In this document: positions 1 through 9,295 of the stretch, piece after piece
Position numbering within the stretch: the stretch's first letter is position 1
Layout: each line of letters opens with the position of its first letter
Assembly: GCA_028275165.1 (NCBI GenBank)
Contig: JAQCNF010000055.1
Location: 1-32,060, forward strand
From: Haloquadratum sp.
GTDB lineage: Archaea; Halobacteriota; Halobacteria; Halobacteriales; Haloferacaceae
Direction of reading: 5' to 3'
DNA: 32,060 nucleotides
Notes under the pieces: generated by a model
What the model was told of the DNA's origin: nothing
Database searches by the model: none
Seen by the model: the letters and a program-made list of their open reading frames with translations, nothing else
Translations under genes and position numbers: made by a program

Positions 1-15
1 TGGGAACTAGTACAT

Positions 16-423
16 CTACTGCGAAGAGCGATACGCCGACAACGCGTCAGCGACGATTTGTCGATGATCGAACCCCATATTGGGTAGGTTGTTTGGATCG
101 AACATCTCCACCTGTGTGGCTTCCTCACGAGGCGTCGGTGTTTGGTTATTGCGGATCGAACATCGATAAGCCGCACTCACGTTTCCCCGCTTGTCTCGGT
201 CGGGGTCATCGTAAAGCCCGATGAACTCCTCAACGGAGACATCAACACCGACCTCCTCGCCTGTTTCACGGATACATGCGTCTCGTGCGGTTTCATCCTG
301 CTCAACGAATCCACCGGGAAGTACCCACGATGCTTCAAACGGCGGATGATTTCGTTTAAGAAGCAGCACCTCTCCATCAAACTCAATGACAGCGTCAGTC
401 GTCAGTGCACGAACTTCGAGCAT
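16..423 (-). CDS. Nudix hydrolase (ADP-ribose pyrophosphatase-like)
   Basis: A 135-residue protein with a complete Nudix box at residues 38-60: G38, E44, R52-E53, E56-E57 and G59 follow the GX5EX7REUXEEXGU pattern, so the metal-binding glutamates are present. Family members hydrolyse nucleoside diphosphates linked to another moiety, with Mg2+. The fold starts at residue 4 with a beta-strand (VRALTTDAVIEF), and the length matches single-domain ADP-ribose or NTP pyrophosphatases, so the ATG at 423 is a reasonable start. The substrate cannot be read from the sequence. The region upstream of the start is the end of a decayed tnpB element, so its promoter may lie in, or have been altered by, that insertion. 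The gene stops 15 bases inside the window edge and looks complete. Confidence 0.9.
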   Translation of the reverse strand: MLEVRALTTDAVIEFDGEVLLLKRNHPPFEASWVLPGGFVEQDETARDACIRETGEEVGVDVSVEEFIGLYDDPDRDKRGNVSAAYRCSIRNNQTPTPREEATQVEMFDPNNLPNMGFDHRQIVADALSAYRSSQ

Positions 424-439
424 ATAAGATAATTAAGAC

Positions 440-1065
440 GGTGACGATAATGAGATATCTGGCTTTCCCGCGAGCGGGGCAAGCACAAAATCGGATGGGA
501 AAGTCCAAGTCCATTTCAAGCATACAGATCGTAATACAGGCGAGCGCTAGATGCAGATACCATCTCGCATGCCACATCCTCAAGAGCGATCATGAGACTA
601 TCGACCCGTTCTTGTCGCGGAACACATCGTTGAACGCGGTTTGTCCGGCTTTCTGCATCTGTTTCCGTATCGTAACATAGCGGCGTCGTTGTTCTTTGAT
701 ATCTGGAGAGTCAATGATAACAGGATGTTCGATTCCGCTTTAGTCGGTACCGCCAACGCAGTCTTCGTTCATATCGACACCGACGACTGTTTCTGCGGCT
801 GTTTGTGTATCAAGATCGGCGGGTTCGTTCATCACGGTAACGTGCAATTCTTCATGTTCATGTGAGATAACTACCTCGGCCAGTGCCGGACTTCATCGCT
901 CGTGTGAGCAGGTCAAACGGGCCTTACGTGTCGCCAAGCTCACCTCTTAGATGGTCGGACAGTTTCGGTGAAACGCGGAGCCATACCGTGTTTTCATCTC
1001 CGAAAAGAAGGTTGTAGCCTTAGTTTTGGAGTCAATTGGCTTGAGAATCGGAGAGTTGCATCATC
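440..1065 (-). pseudogene. tnpB: Decayed IS200/IS605-type tnpB remnant
   Basis: On the minus strand several frames in succession read like haloarchaeal TnpB. An N-terminal stretch GYNLLFGDENTVWLRVSPK lies near 1020. It is followed by a strand ending VVGVDMNEDCVGGTD around 740-790, which is the RuvC-I Asp region. After an in-frame stop comes DVFRDKNG, then a shifted frame with IALEDVA near 585, the RuvC-II Glu region. At least two stops and one frameshift interrupt it, and the zinc ribbon and third Asp are missing. A GC-rich hairpin-like sequence near 465-482 is where the element end would be expected. It is the left-most of several such scars in the window and lies in the promoter side of the Nudix gene. 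No active product is expected. Confidence 0.75.
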
Positions 1066-1196
1066 ACGGAAATCTGTGATTCGGGTTGAGGCATTCGGCC
1101 TACTCTGCCTGTAGAGTCCACGCCCGGCGATTCCAGCAAATCCTGTGACTGTATCGAAGTCGGAATAGCTTTTTCAGTTCCTCAAAAAATATCTCT

Positions 1197-2348
1197 ATGC
1201 GAGTAACCGACGTTGAGACGTTCGTGGTTGACGCCGACTGGCGGAACTGGTTCTTCGTCCAAGTCAAGACAGACGAAGGTATTAGCGGTGTCGGTGAGGC
1301 ACTGAGTGGTGAAGGTCTGACCGCAGCTCTCGAAGCCACCGCAGAGGCACACAAACACTATGTGATTGATGAAGACCCACTGAATCGGAAACGAATTAAC
1401 CGGTCACTCCGGCGCTATCCTTTCGCGTGGCGGGCCGGCAAGCTCATCAACGCAGTTGCTGCGGCGATTGACATTGCACTTTTAGATATCGCCGGCAAAT
1501 ACTACGGTGAACCGGTCTGGAAACTTCTTGACGGCAAAGTTCACGACGAGATTCCCGTCTACGCGAACGGTTGGCACATTGGCGACCGCACACCAGAGAA
1601 CTACGCGCGTCATGCCGAGGAGGCAGTCAACGAGCAGGGGTATCCAGCGCTGAAGTGTGACCCATTCGCTCACTACGAACACTCACTGACCGACACACAA
1701 CTTGACGAAGTCGCCAGCCTTCTCAGCGCCGTTCGAGACGCCGTCGGGTGGGACGTCGGTATTGCTCTCGACTGTCACGGTCGATTCACTCGACGCGGAG
1801 CGATTGAGGTCGCGGATGCTCTTGAAGAGTACGACATCATGTTCCTTGAAGAGCCGGTCGAACTCGAAGATCGTGAGGTGATGGCCGACGTCACCCAGCA
1901 TGTCAATATGCCTGTTGCGACCGGTGAGCGAATCTACAACAACGAGACGATGGAAGATATCGTCCGGAAGCAGGCCTGCGACATCATCCAACCCGATGTG
2001 ACGAATTATGGAAGCCTTCGGGAAGTCCAACATGCGGCAGCGATGGCGGACGCTCGGTACATGACAATCGCACCGCACAACCCGAACGCCGGCGTCAGTA
2101 CGGCTGCATCGGTTCATCTGTGTGCCGGGCTTGAAAATCTCGAAGTACTTGAACATATGAGTCGAGACGTTGAGTGGGGTGACGAAATCATCGAACACGA
2201 GCATACCGTCAAGGATGGAGCTATTGAGGTTCCGGATGAACCAGGACTTGGCGTTACATTTCACCCAGACGCAGCCCGTGAGTACCCCGGAGAGCCAAAG
2301 GATAGCCACAGCCTCTTCGACGAGGAAGGCGCACTCAAACGTCCATAG
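1197..2348 (+). CDS. Mandelate racemase/muconate lactonizing enzyme family sugar-acid dehydratase
   Basis: A 383-residue member of the enolase superfamily. It has an N-terminal capping domain (about 1-115) and a TIM barrel carrying the expected residues: D192 and H194 in LDCHGRF, E218 in FLEEPVE, E244 in ATGERIY, D267 in IIQPDVTN and H294 in APHNP. The first metal ligand with a nearby His, plus the PHNP motif, is the arrangement of D-galactonate/gluconate dehydratases, which remove water from aldonic acids to give 2-keto-3-deoxy acids. Haloarchaea use such enzymes in semi-phosphorylative Entner-Doudoroff or pentose oxidation routes. The exact sugar acid cannot be told. No aldolase, kinase or dehydrogenase lies beside it; neighbours on both sides are tnpB scars, so it may have been separated from its pathway genes. 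The start ATG at 1197 gives the normal family N-terminus. Confidence 0.85.
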   Translation: MRVTDVETFVVDADWRNWFFVQVKTDEGISGVGEALSGEGLTAALEATAEAHKHYVIDEDPLNRKRINRSLRRYPFAWRAGKLINAVAAAIDIALLDIAGKYYGEPVWKLLDGKVHDEIPVYANGWHIGDRTPENYARHAEEAVNEQGYPALKCDPFAHYEHSLTDTQLDEVASLLSAVRDAVGWDVGIALDCHGRFTRRGAIEVADALEEYDIMFLEEPVELEDREVMADVTQHVNMPVATGERIYNNETMEDIVRKQACDIIQPDVTNYGSLREVQHAAAMADARYMTIAPHNPNAGVSTAASVHLCAGLENLEVLEHMSRDVEWGDEIIEHEHTVKDGAIEVPDEPGLGVTFHPDAAREYPGEPKDSHSLFDEEGALKRP

Positions 2349-2479
2349 CCCGTGACCGTTTATATCGTCCCTATGAGGGTAGTGACACTGGCCTGAGTCG
2401 GTCCGACAGCGGCTTGACCAAATTCACGCCGTATGCGGACGTACCGCTTACGAGTCACGGTGCTATCTTGATCTCTTAG

Positions 2480-3790
2480 TTGAGCTCCCCTGCACGGCGT
2501 GGGATTCCCCGATGAGAAATGAGTGTTGCGCGCTCCCTTGGCGGTTCACATACGCTTTCGCGTTGCCTGCGTCACAGTTGCCGCCTAATTATGGCCAAGG
2601 GCGTGCGTTTCAGCGCGTGTCGCCCGGTCAAGCGGGCCTCCCAATCTGCACATGGCAGACACCCACGATGTGGATGGTCAAGTTTTCACCCGACCGGGCC
2701 GCGCGGTTCGCGTCACCCGAGGCGTTAGGCCGTGGTTCTCCCTTTTGTCGACTGATGTTTTCAGCCGGATTCAAAAACCAATCCGCATGGCGCACGTACC
2801 CACAGTGCAGACACTCAAACCGAACTTACTTCGGCAACGTCCGACAGGTTCATGACACCAACTGCACTTCTGACTGGTGTTCTCAGGGTCACCTTCTCAA
2901 CGCGAATCTCTTCTTTCTCGGCCTTGTACGTGATGAACTGTTGGAGTTCGGAGAACGGCCACTCGCTCCCGTCACGGATGTTTTCGAGATTTCGGGTTTG
3001 ATGACGGGATTGCTGAAATGACTGGCGTGCTCGAATAAGCGCTTCGAGAGGGTGTGATTGATGTGTTGAATGCGACGGGACTCATTGTTACCTACACGGT
3101 TTCGGGCGCGATACGCCCCAGTTTCCTGGAGAGAGCCACGTAGGGAACGGTAGTACCGCCGCACGAACTTGTGTTCCTTGCCACTCACGACACAAGCAAG
3201 ACTCGGCATCCAGGTCGTCTGGTGTTGCAGCGAGGATGGAGTTGTGGACAACGTCAACACTAATGGGCTTTCCCCCGTCGTCTTGTTGCTCGTCGTACTC
3301 GACAGTGAACGGGCATTGCCAGTTGTCCCTTCTCGCCAGACGCTGAGTTTCGTTTTCTCAGCGTCACCGTCAAGCAGGGCTCGAACGGGTTGTTGAATAC
3401 TGTCGTGGATGTGAATTGGCGTGTGCCACCAACCACTGAGATAGCGGAATCCGATGACGACAGATTCGTTGCCTGTCGTGTGGATCTCCCAGTTCTGGGT
3501 GTTGATTTCGATAGGTTGCTCACGCATGTACTCGATGGGTTTGTCATCGTCGTCGCTTTTCGCGTTGCGGATGGCTTGATTCTGGAGTGCCGAGTAGAGC
3601 GGGTTGTCGATGTTGCCGGGGTGGACGAAGAGAGCAATCCGTCTTCCCAGCCGTCCACGAGTCATTGCTTACACTCGCGGAGGATGTGAGTGGCGCCTTG
3701 CCACTCTCGACGGCGCGAGCGACTCGGATTACCGAATGTGTTTTCGACGCTCACTTCGACTATTACACGTGGAATATACTGCTGAGGGGT
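2480..3790 (-). pseudogene. tnpB: Decayed tnpB (second TnpB lineage)
   Basis: The minus strand encodes an interrupted TnpB. The N-terminal piece EVSVENTFGNPSRS is near 3760. HPGNIDNPLYSALQNQAIR is near 3600, followed by a long intact stretch with NWEIHTTGN and FRYLSGWWHTPIHIHDS. The next frame has KPISVDVVHNSILAATPDD (RuvC-I) near 3260, then NLENIRDGSEWPF near 2960. A C-terminal zinc ribbon is split over frames: SQKCSWCHEPVG near 2870 and CLHCGYVRHADW near 2800. At least three frameshifts and one stop are needed to connect them, and the Glu expected before NLENIRDG reads as Arg. It is not of the same TnpB lineage as the intact copy at 30.6-31.8 kb. The end hairpin region lies near 2485-2515. 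Long open frames on the plus strand here are shadows. Confidence 0.8.
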
Positions 3791-3995
3791 CCTCAAAGTT
3801 GGTGATTCTGAACAGTGGAATATCCAGCCGAGCGCTCAAGCATGGATAGGCTCTCTTTCGTCGGCTTCATCACACATGGGCTTTCGCCTTGCGCAGCTGT
3901 AATGGATGAGGAGAGCGAACCGTCATGCTACCTATCAACAAGCCACTGTTTACAGCCCCACAGAGCTTTATAAACATTGCGAACCTGTTCCCGGC

Positions 3996-4006
3996 AATAT
4001 ATTTAA
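3996..4006 (+). promoter_or_regulatory. TATA box for the Mrr-like nuclease gene
   Basis: An AT-rich box reading aatatattta sits about 30 nt upstream of the ATG at 4034. This spacing fits an archaeal TATA element giving a leaderless or very short-leader transcript. Inference from spacing and composition only. Confidence 0.55.
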
Positions 4007-4033
4007 TCACCCCACCGTAGATAGTCTGTCCGC

Positions 4034-5398
4034 ATGGCTGTGCTGGATGATCTTTCGGGATTTGAGTTTGAGGACGTGATGGAGGACGTATTCCGGAACC
4101 TCGGCTTTGAAAACGTCCGCCAGGGCAAGAAAACGGCCGACAAGGGCCGAGATATACTAATGGAAGAGGTTATTGACGGCACCCGTCGTGGAGTCGTTGT
4201 CGAGTGCAAACATACCGGGGCTGTCGGCCGACCGGTCATCCAGAAGCTCCACTCTGCAATTGCGACATTCAATTTTGACGGCCCGAAACGCGGGATGGTC
4301 GTCACGACTGGTCGGTTCACGAATCCTGCACAGGAGTATACTGACGAACTCCGACAGAGAGACGACCCACACCCAGTCGAATTGATCGACGGCGAGGACC
4401 TTCGAGAAATTGCCGATGACATAGGTCTCGACCTCTACAACGGTCGAATTGAGATCCTCTGTGACGAGACGCTGCGCCCGTACAATGCGGCGGCCGACGT
4501 CGATGCCCCCGTCCGGGAAGCATTTCGGGATATTGAAAACATCGCGGCCGCCGAGTTATCGACACCACACTCGCGGGTGCAGTTCCGCCCGGTGGTCACA
4601 GTCACCGCAAATACCAACGCCGTCTTTGAGACATCAGTGGGTGTCATTCACCGGATCAACGACCGCACACGGTTCGTGGTTCACGCCGGGCGAGGCTATC
4701 CACAAGTCGCTGACGATACCGTTGCGGCACTCGTCACTGAGAATCTTCATGCAACAATCGATCTTGATGCTGAACAGTTCGCACAGTTGTTCGATGACGT
4801 TGACAAGCGACGGTTTGGGCAGACCCAAACAGAATACAAGGAGTGGGCTGTTGACCGCCTCCAAGACTATCACACAACGACGGTGACTTACACCGGTGAC
4901 AATAATGTCACCTACAACAAGACGTGTGAACCGAATCTCTCGGATATCTCAGTGCAATCAATAGAGGCGGTGTATCTGCCTGAGGTCCGACAGACGACAG
5001 AGATACAGCAGTATTCGTATCCATACGAGTACTATGCTGCTGGCCCCTCACGAGTCACCTTGGACGACGGGGTTCACCGTTGTGTCCACTGCGAGACGAG
5101 CGACGTCGACGAGACGTATACCTACTGTCCGAACTGCGGGGCAATCGCCTGCAACAGCCACATCAAAACTGAGCGAGTCGAGCAGGAGCCAGTCTGTACT
5201 GGGTGTGCAGTGACCGAACGGTTCACGCTGAAGACGAAGTACTTCTATGATGAGCAGAATCTCAAGACGTTTCGCAGGGAGTACGCCGACATGCCTGTTC
5301 ACGAGAAGGCGCTGGAGAACACGCTCTTGGCTGGTGGAAGCGTAGTCGCGATATTGTTGGTCGTTATCGGTCTCCTCGTGACTGGCGGCATCGTCTAA
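4034..5398 (+). CDS. Membrane-anchored Mrr-like restriction endonuclease with zinc ribbon
   Basis: A 454-residue protein in three parts. Residues 5-130 form a PD-(D/E)XK nuclease of the Mrr/restriction endonuclease-like type: the segment GFEFEDVMEDVFRNLGF is followed by D40 (KGRDI), E57 and K59 in VVVECKH, and Q70. Residues 140-345 are an unassigned alpha/beta region. Residues 350-391 hold paired cysteines, C350-C353, C365-C368, C373 and C388-C391, consistent with one or two zinc ribbons. The last 26 residues (LLAGGSVVAILLVVIGLLV) are one transmembrane helix, so the nuclease is probably tethered to the cytoplasmic membrane face. Such a layout suggests cleavage of foreign or modified DNA at the membrane, but the target is unknown. 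No methyltransferase partner is present. A TATA box supports the start at 4034. Confidence 0.8.
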   Translation: MAVLDDLSGFEFEDVMEDVFRNLGFENVRQGKKTADKGRDILMEEVIDGTRRGVVVECKHTGAVGRPVIQKLHSAIATFNFDGPKRGMVVTTGRFTNPAQEYTDELRQRDDPHPVELIDGEDLREIADDIGLDLYNGRIEILCDETLRPYNAAADVDAPVREAFRDIENIAAAELSTPHSRVQFRPVVTVTANTNAVFETSVGVIHRINDRTRFVVHAGRGYPQVADDTVAALVTENLHATIDLDAEQFAQLFDDVDKRRFGQTQTEYKEWAVDRLQDYHTTTVTYTGDNNVTYNKTCEPNLSDISVQSIEAVYLPEVRQTTEIQQYSYPYEYYAAGPSRVTLDDGVHRCVHCETSDVDETYTYCPNCGAIACNSHIKTERVEQEPVCTGCAVTERFTLKTKYFYDEQNLKTFRREYADMPVHEKALENTLLAGGSVVAILLVVIGLLVTGGIV

Positions 5399-5812
5399 CC
5401 TGTCGTATTCTCCGCCATGAGTGCAGCTCGGGTGTTGCCGAAATGCAAGCAGAGTTCTCTTTAGGGAGAGAATCATCCCAGAGACGATAGCTCAGACGAC
5501 TGGCGATCGTATAAGAGGTGCAAGCGGAGATTCGTCCACACGCCTCTTTCGCTTTAGAGGCCCGGACGAGCAACTCATAATTCACACCCACAGCCACTAT
5601 CTTTGGGGACGCACGGTGTTACGAAGAAACCCTTACGCGCCGAGGTCATCAAATCTGAGTGTTGTAATACGCGGAGTGGGCGTAATATCACGGCCTTCAG
5701 GCCGTGAACACCCATCGTCATCAGTGACACCACAGACATCAGCAAGTTCGGTGTGAGCTTATATTGAGCTGGATTCTTGACTCGTCAATAAATTGAGAGT
5801 GGAACTCCTGTC
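5399..5812. other. Intergenic stretch with one strong hairpin
   Basis: No gene was recognised in these 414 bases between convergent genes. A perfect inverted repeat, CACGGCCT then AGGCCGTG around two central bases, lies at 5689-5706. It could be a transcription terminator or the end hairpin of a lost IS200/IS605 element: its TTCA loop is the complement of the TGAA loops seen at 30.5 and 32.0 kb. Confidence 0.5.
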
Positions 5813-8050
5813 TTAGAATACCCGTTCGAGTAAGCCACGGTCGCGATGTTTCTCTGCAAGTAGTACTGAACACTCCACGTCTTCGACGACGTCCAGAACG
5901 AGCGACCCCGAGACGAGTCGACGAAGGAGTCCTTCCTCAGTCGCGCCAATGAGCAGAAGCGTCGCGTCGTCAGCAGCGTTCCGGATAGCTGCCTCTGTGC
6001 CACCGGATTCAACGAGTAGATTAGCGTCCTCTAATCCGTTATCTATCGTCCACTGATTAAGGAACTGCTTGCCTCGTTCAGGATCTGCGGTTACATTGAG
6101 CACAGTTACCTCGGCGTCGAACTCTGTTTGAAGGTGCTTTGCGATGATGGCCGATAACTCTGAGTCCGGACCACCAGCGGTCGGGAGTAAGATACGCGAG
6201 GGGTCAAACCCACGGTCACGCAGAATCAGGAAGTCACACGGCACCGCTTCGGTAAGTTCGTCAACTGCCGACTCTGCCCGTCCAGGGGAGCCATGCGAGT
6301 CAGGGCCCCACCCCATAACGACGAGATCGGCGGCATTGGTTTGTGCGGCGTCAAAAATAGCCTCGTACGATTTATGCGAGAGAATAGTCTGTGTTTCAAC
6401 GTCGACACCGAGCGTTTCAGCGTCCTCGCGAGCGGCGTCGAGCAGATTGTCTGAGTCCTTGTCGATTTCATCGGATTGATCCGCAGCGGCGGCAAGTGCC
6501 GTCTGGTCGGGCACCGTTACGATATGTGTAGCGACAACGGTACCGCCACGCTGTTTGGCAATGGCACTGGCAAGTGTAATGAGTTCCTGCTCATGTGCGG
6601 GATTGGCGAGTGGAACCATCACGCGGAACTGTCCGCCATCTGGTCGGACGCCGGCGGCAGCACTGACGGCTGCGTCTGGCATTGCTCTCGAGCGAGAGAT
6701 AACATGCTTTGAGAGAATTCCCTGTTTTTCAGTTCGTGTGCGAGCGTAAAGAAAGTACCACAGCACTGCTGCCGCTGCAATACCGAACGATAATATCAGT
6801 GCATCACCGGCGACGAAAATTAGCAGCGCAAAGGAAAACACGACCCCCAAAATCGGCAGGAGTGGATACAGTGGGACGATGAACTCCGGGTCGTATTCTT
6901 CGGGTTCGACATAACGCATCACGATGAGCGCCAAATTCAACAGTCCGTATATGATGAGATGCAATCCCGAGGCGACTCCAGACAGTAGCGTCAGATCGCC
7001 GATGATAATGAATAGCAAAATGAGTCCGCCGGTGATGCCGATAGCTCGATAAGGGGTGCCGAACCTTCCATGGATATCGTTGAGTGCTGGAGTGACGATA
7101 CGGTCACGCCCCATGGCAAAGTTGATTCGCGAGGATGCAAGGATAGAAGCGTTCGCGCTGGAGGCCGTCGCAAGCAGGCCACCAAACAGGAGGGCACCGC
7201 CCATTGACGCCCCTTGGATGTAGTCTCCGACTTCAACGACAGCGATCGGGTTCTCGGCATTTGAGCCGATGATATCCGCAATGAACCCTGCAGGAACAGC
7301 TGCACTCATGATCACTAAGACAAGTGCATAGATCACGGTGACAATGACGACGCTCCCGATGACTGCTCGCGGGAGATTCTTGCCAGGGTCTTTGATCTCT
7401 TCTGCGACACTCGTAATCTGGACGAAGCCGAGATAGGAGACGAATATCAGACCTGTTGTCTCCAAAGTGGAGACAACGTCCGCTGCGGCTGGGAGGTTTG
7501 ACGGTTCGGCCCGCAGTGTTCCCAACAGCGTGAACACAGTGAGAATACCAACCAGCAGAGTCACAATGGCGCTCTGAAGCCGGCCTGTTTCCTTCGCGCC
7601 GATGTAATTAATGAGTACAAAGACAGCTCCTCCAACAAGCGCGACTATCTTCACGACAGTGATCGATATCGGGCCGATACCAACACTTCCAGAGAGACCG
7701 AAGATACGAGCAATATATCGACCAAAGCCGACCATATAAAAGGCGCTGGCGAACGCCAGTCCAAGCCAGTTGGCCCATCCAGCGACTGACCCGAACATTG
7801 GCCCGAGGGCGTGGTTGACGTAGTAGTAAGCCCCACCCGAGCGAGGCATCGCGGTACCGAGTTCGCTGGCCGACAGCGCAGTAAACATGGCGATAACGCC
7901 ACCCAAGACGAATGCCACGGATGCCAGCGATCCGGCATTAAGAATAGCTTCACCCGGGAGCACAAAGATACCTGCACCGATCATCGTCCCAACGCCAATC
8001 GTCAGAGCTGCGAGTGGCCCGAGGTCCTTGGCAAGGTCTTCTTCGCTCAT
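5813..8050 (-). CDS. APC-superfamily amino acid permease fused to two UspA domains
   Basis: A 745-residue fusion protein. Residues 1 to about 435 form a 12-helix amino acid-polyamine-organocation permease, starting with LTIGVGTMIGAGIFVLPG, the family's first-helix substrate-binding motif, followed by SGGAYYYV. The rest is cytoplasmic and made of two universal stress protein domains (about 455-600 and 605-740). The first contains VVMGWGPDSHGSPGRA; the second contains LLIGATEEGLLRRLVSGS, close to the Usp ATP-binding pattern G-2x-G-9x-G-S. Fusions of this kind are common in haloarchaea and probably link amino acid uptake to nucleotide or stress state. The start ATG overlaps the stop of the upstream UspA gene by four bases, so the two are cotranscribed and probably coupled in translation. 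Confidence 0.92.
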   Translation of the reverse strand: MSEEDLAKDLGPLAALTIGVGTMIGAGIFVLPGEAILNAGSLASVAFVLGGVIAMFTALSASELGTAMPRSGGAYYYVNHALGPMFGSVAGWANWLGLAFASAFYMVGFGRYIARIFGLSGSVGIGPISITVVKIVALVGGAVFVLINYIGAKETGRLQSAIVTLLVGILTVFTLLGTLRAEPSNLPAAADVVSTLETTGLIFVSYLGFVQITSVAEEIKDPGKNLPRAVIGSVVIVTVIYALVLVIMSAAVPAGFIADIIGSNAENPIAVVEVGDYIQGASMGGALLFGGLLATASSANASILASSRINFAMGRDRIVTPALNDIHGRFGTPYRAIGITGGLILLFIIIGDLTLLSGVASGLHLIIYGLLNLALIVMRYVEPEEYDPEFIVPLYPLLPILGVVFSFALLIFVAGDALILSFGIAAAAVLWYFLYARTRTEKQGILSKHVISRSRAMPDAAVSAAAGVRPDGGQFRVMVPLANPAHEQELITLASAIAKQRGGTVVATHIVTVPDQTALAAAADQSDEIDKDSDNLLDAAREDAETLGVDVETQTILSHKSYEAIFDAAQTNAADLVVMGWGPDSHGSPGRAESAVDELTEAVPCDFLILRDRGFDPSRILLPTAGGPDSELSAIIAKHLQTEFDAEVTVLNVTADPERGKQFLNQWTIDNGLEDANLLVESGGTEAAIRNAADDATLLLIGATEEGLLRRLVSGSLVLDVVEDVECSVLLAEKHRDRGLLERVF

Positions 8051-8478
8051 GTTTCGTCCTCAACGGGGAGGGCGATGACCGGACAGATTGCATTGGTAAC
8101 CAATTTTAGCGATATGTCACCAGAGAGAAACTGCAGAAGCCGATTCCCGCCACGCGAACGGTAAGCAATGGCGCTGGCGTCAACTTTGTCAACGGTTTCG
8201 AAGATCTCTGTCGCTACGTCCTCGCCATAGGCAGTGTGTTCATCAGCATCTGGGAACACCGACCGTACGGCAGCATATGAATCCGCTGCGATGCTATCGG
8301 ACTGCTCAACTGGTGTCTTTGCCGGCATCCCATCGGGCCCCTCTATCACATGGAGGGCAGTCACCTGAGTCGGTCCGTATGGCTCAAGCGCGGTCGCCGT
8401 CGCTAACGCGTCCTCTTCGTGAGCGACGGGAAGAACGACGTGAGCAAGAATATCTTTGTCGTCGGTCTCACTGCTCAT
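8047..8478 (-). CDS. Universal stress protein UspA family
   Basis: A 143-residue single-domain UspA protein and the first gene of a two-gene operon with the permease-Usp fusion, sharing an ATGA overlap. The fold is visible as a first strand DILAHVVLPV, helix, VTALHVIEG, and a C-terminal segment IAYRSRGGNRLLQFLSGDIS that aligns with the Usp nucleotide-binding loop. The final strand is CPVIALPV. The loop lacks a clean G-S ending, so ATP binding is uncertain. A standalone UspA that can pair with the Usp domains of the transporter is a reasonable inference from the overlap. Confidence 0.88.
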   Translation of the reverse strand: MSSETDDKDILAHVVLPVAHEEDALATATALEPYGPTQVTALHVIEGPDGMPAKTPVEQSDSIAADSYAAVRSVFPDADEHTAYGEDVATEIFETVDKVDASAIAYRSRGGNRLLQFLSGDISLKLVTNAICPVIALPVEDET

Positions 8479-8701
8479 ACTGGCTTAATTGTCCACTATC
8501 TGTTAAGAGTGTATGTCTAAGTATAAACGACGACGGCTCGGGTGATCTGTGGCTTTCCACGTTCCCTCAACTGACGTCGTGAGCACTCCGCGCGAAGCTA
8601 TTTCACGCGATGAGGGTGGGAGAAAAGAGGGGCCGCACGGATTCGATTGGTTCGTGTAAATATTATATTATTTCGTGTGAAGTCCCGACGCTGATGGAGT
8701 G

Positions 8702-8913
8702 AGTTTGGGACGAACGTGCAGTTACTAAGAACTGCTGAATATGACGGTTCGATCACGAAAATCACGTCAATAGAGGTTGTCACAGACCACGCTAACTTGT
8801 TCGTGGAGGTCAAGCCAAAATGGAGTCCCGCTGAGATTGCCAAGCAGTTCAACTGCTACTCAGAGCGACCGACTCTCAACGATTCTCTCGAGATCAAACA
8901 GCGGTACTGCTAA
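8702..8913 (+). pseudogene. tnpA: IS200/IS605 Y1 transposase (tnpA) fragment
   Basis: The frame reads TSIEVVTDHANLFVEVKPKW then SPAEIAKQFNCYS, which matches the core of IS200-type TnpA, where the usual motif is MPDHVHLF. The metal-binding HUH motif is damaged: the second His is Asn (H-A-N). The N-terminal third and the catalytic Tyr helix are missing, and the frame ends in a stop at 8911-8913. It is a non-functional remnant. Unlike the tnpB-only scars in the window, this shows that tnpA-bearing elements also entered the region. Confidence 0.7.
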
Positions 8914-9295
8914 GGGGGAAACGGGTTGTGAAAGACGACGTCTACAGGCGGAGGAGGGCGAGTACGTCGGCCTCGTTCCCGATTGGAGGTCATCGGTTTC
9001 CGTGATGACTTCGGTCTCTCAAACCACTTCACTTGACACCGAGGCAGTTCACCTTAGGGCGAGTGGCAGGCCCACCAAGAGGCGTTTCTGAGTAAGGAAC
9101 CCCCGTCCGAGAGGCGGGCTTCCGATGACAAGGTTTCGCCTAACTCACCGACGGAGGGGGCGGGGGCGAAACCAGGTATCGGCGACGTGCACATCTGTTA
9201 AAATCTCGACCCAGCATGTTGCTGGTCTCTCACCTGCATTGGATGTCCTGGCGTTCACGCCGGACGAGGGTGTCACTCGATTCTCTGTGTACAGA
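8914..9295. other. Probable IS200/IS605 tail and intergenic sequence
   Basis: No intact gene. A GC-rich inverted repeat (cccgtc ... ggcggg) at about 9100-9118 follows the tnpA fragment and resembles the end hairpins of haloarchaeal IS605-type elements, suggesting that an internal tnpB was deleted. The remaining bases to 9295 show nothing I recognise. Confidence 0.35.

Noticed and set aside
1683-2309. A 208-codon minus-strand open frame
   Set aside because: Shadow of the enolase-superfamily gene; His/Arg/Cys rich with no family signature.
2512-3021. A 169-codon plus-strand open frame
   Set aside because: It lies opposite the decayed tnpB; its Cys/Arg/Phe-rich composition is not haloarchaeal, and the minus strand reads as TnpB motifs.
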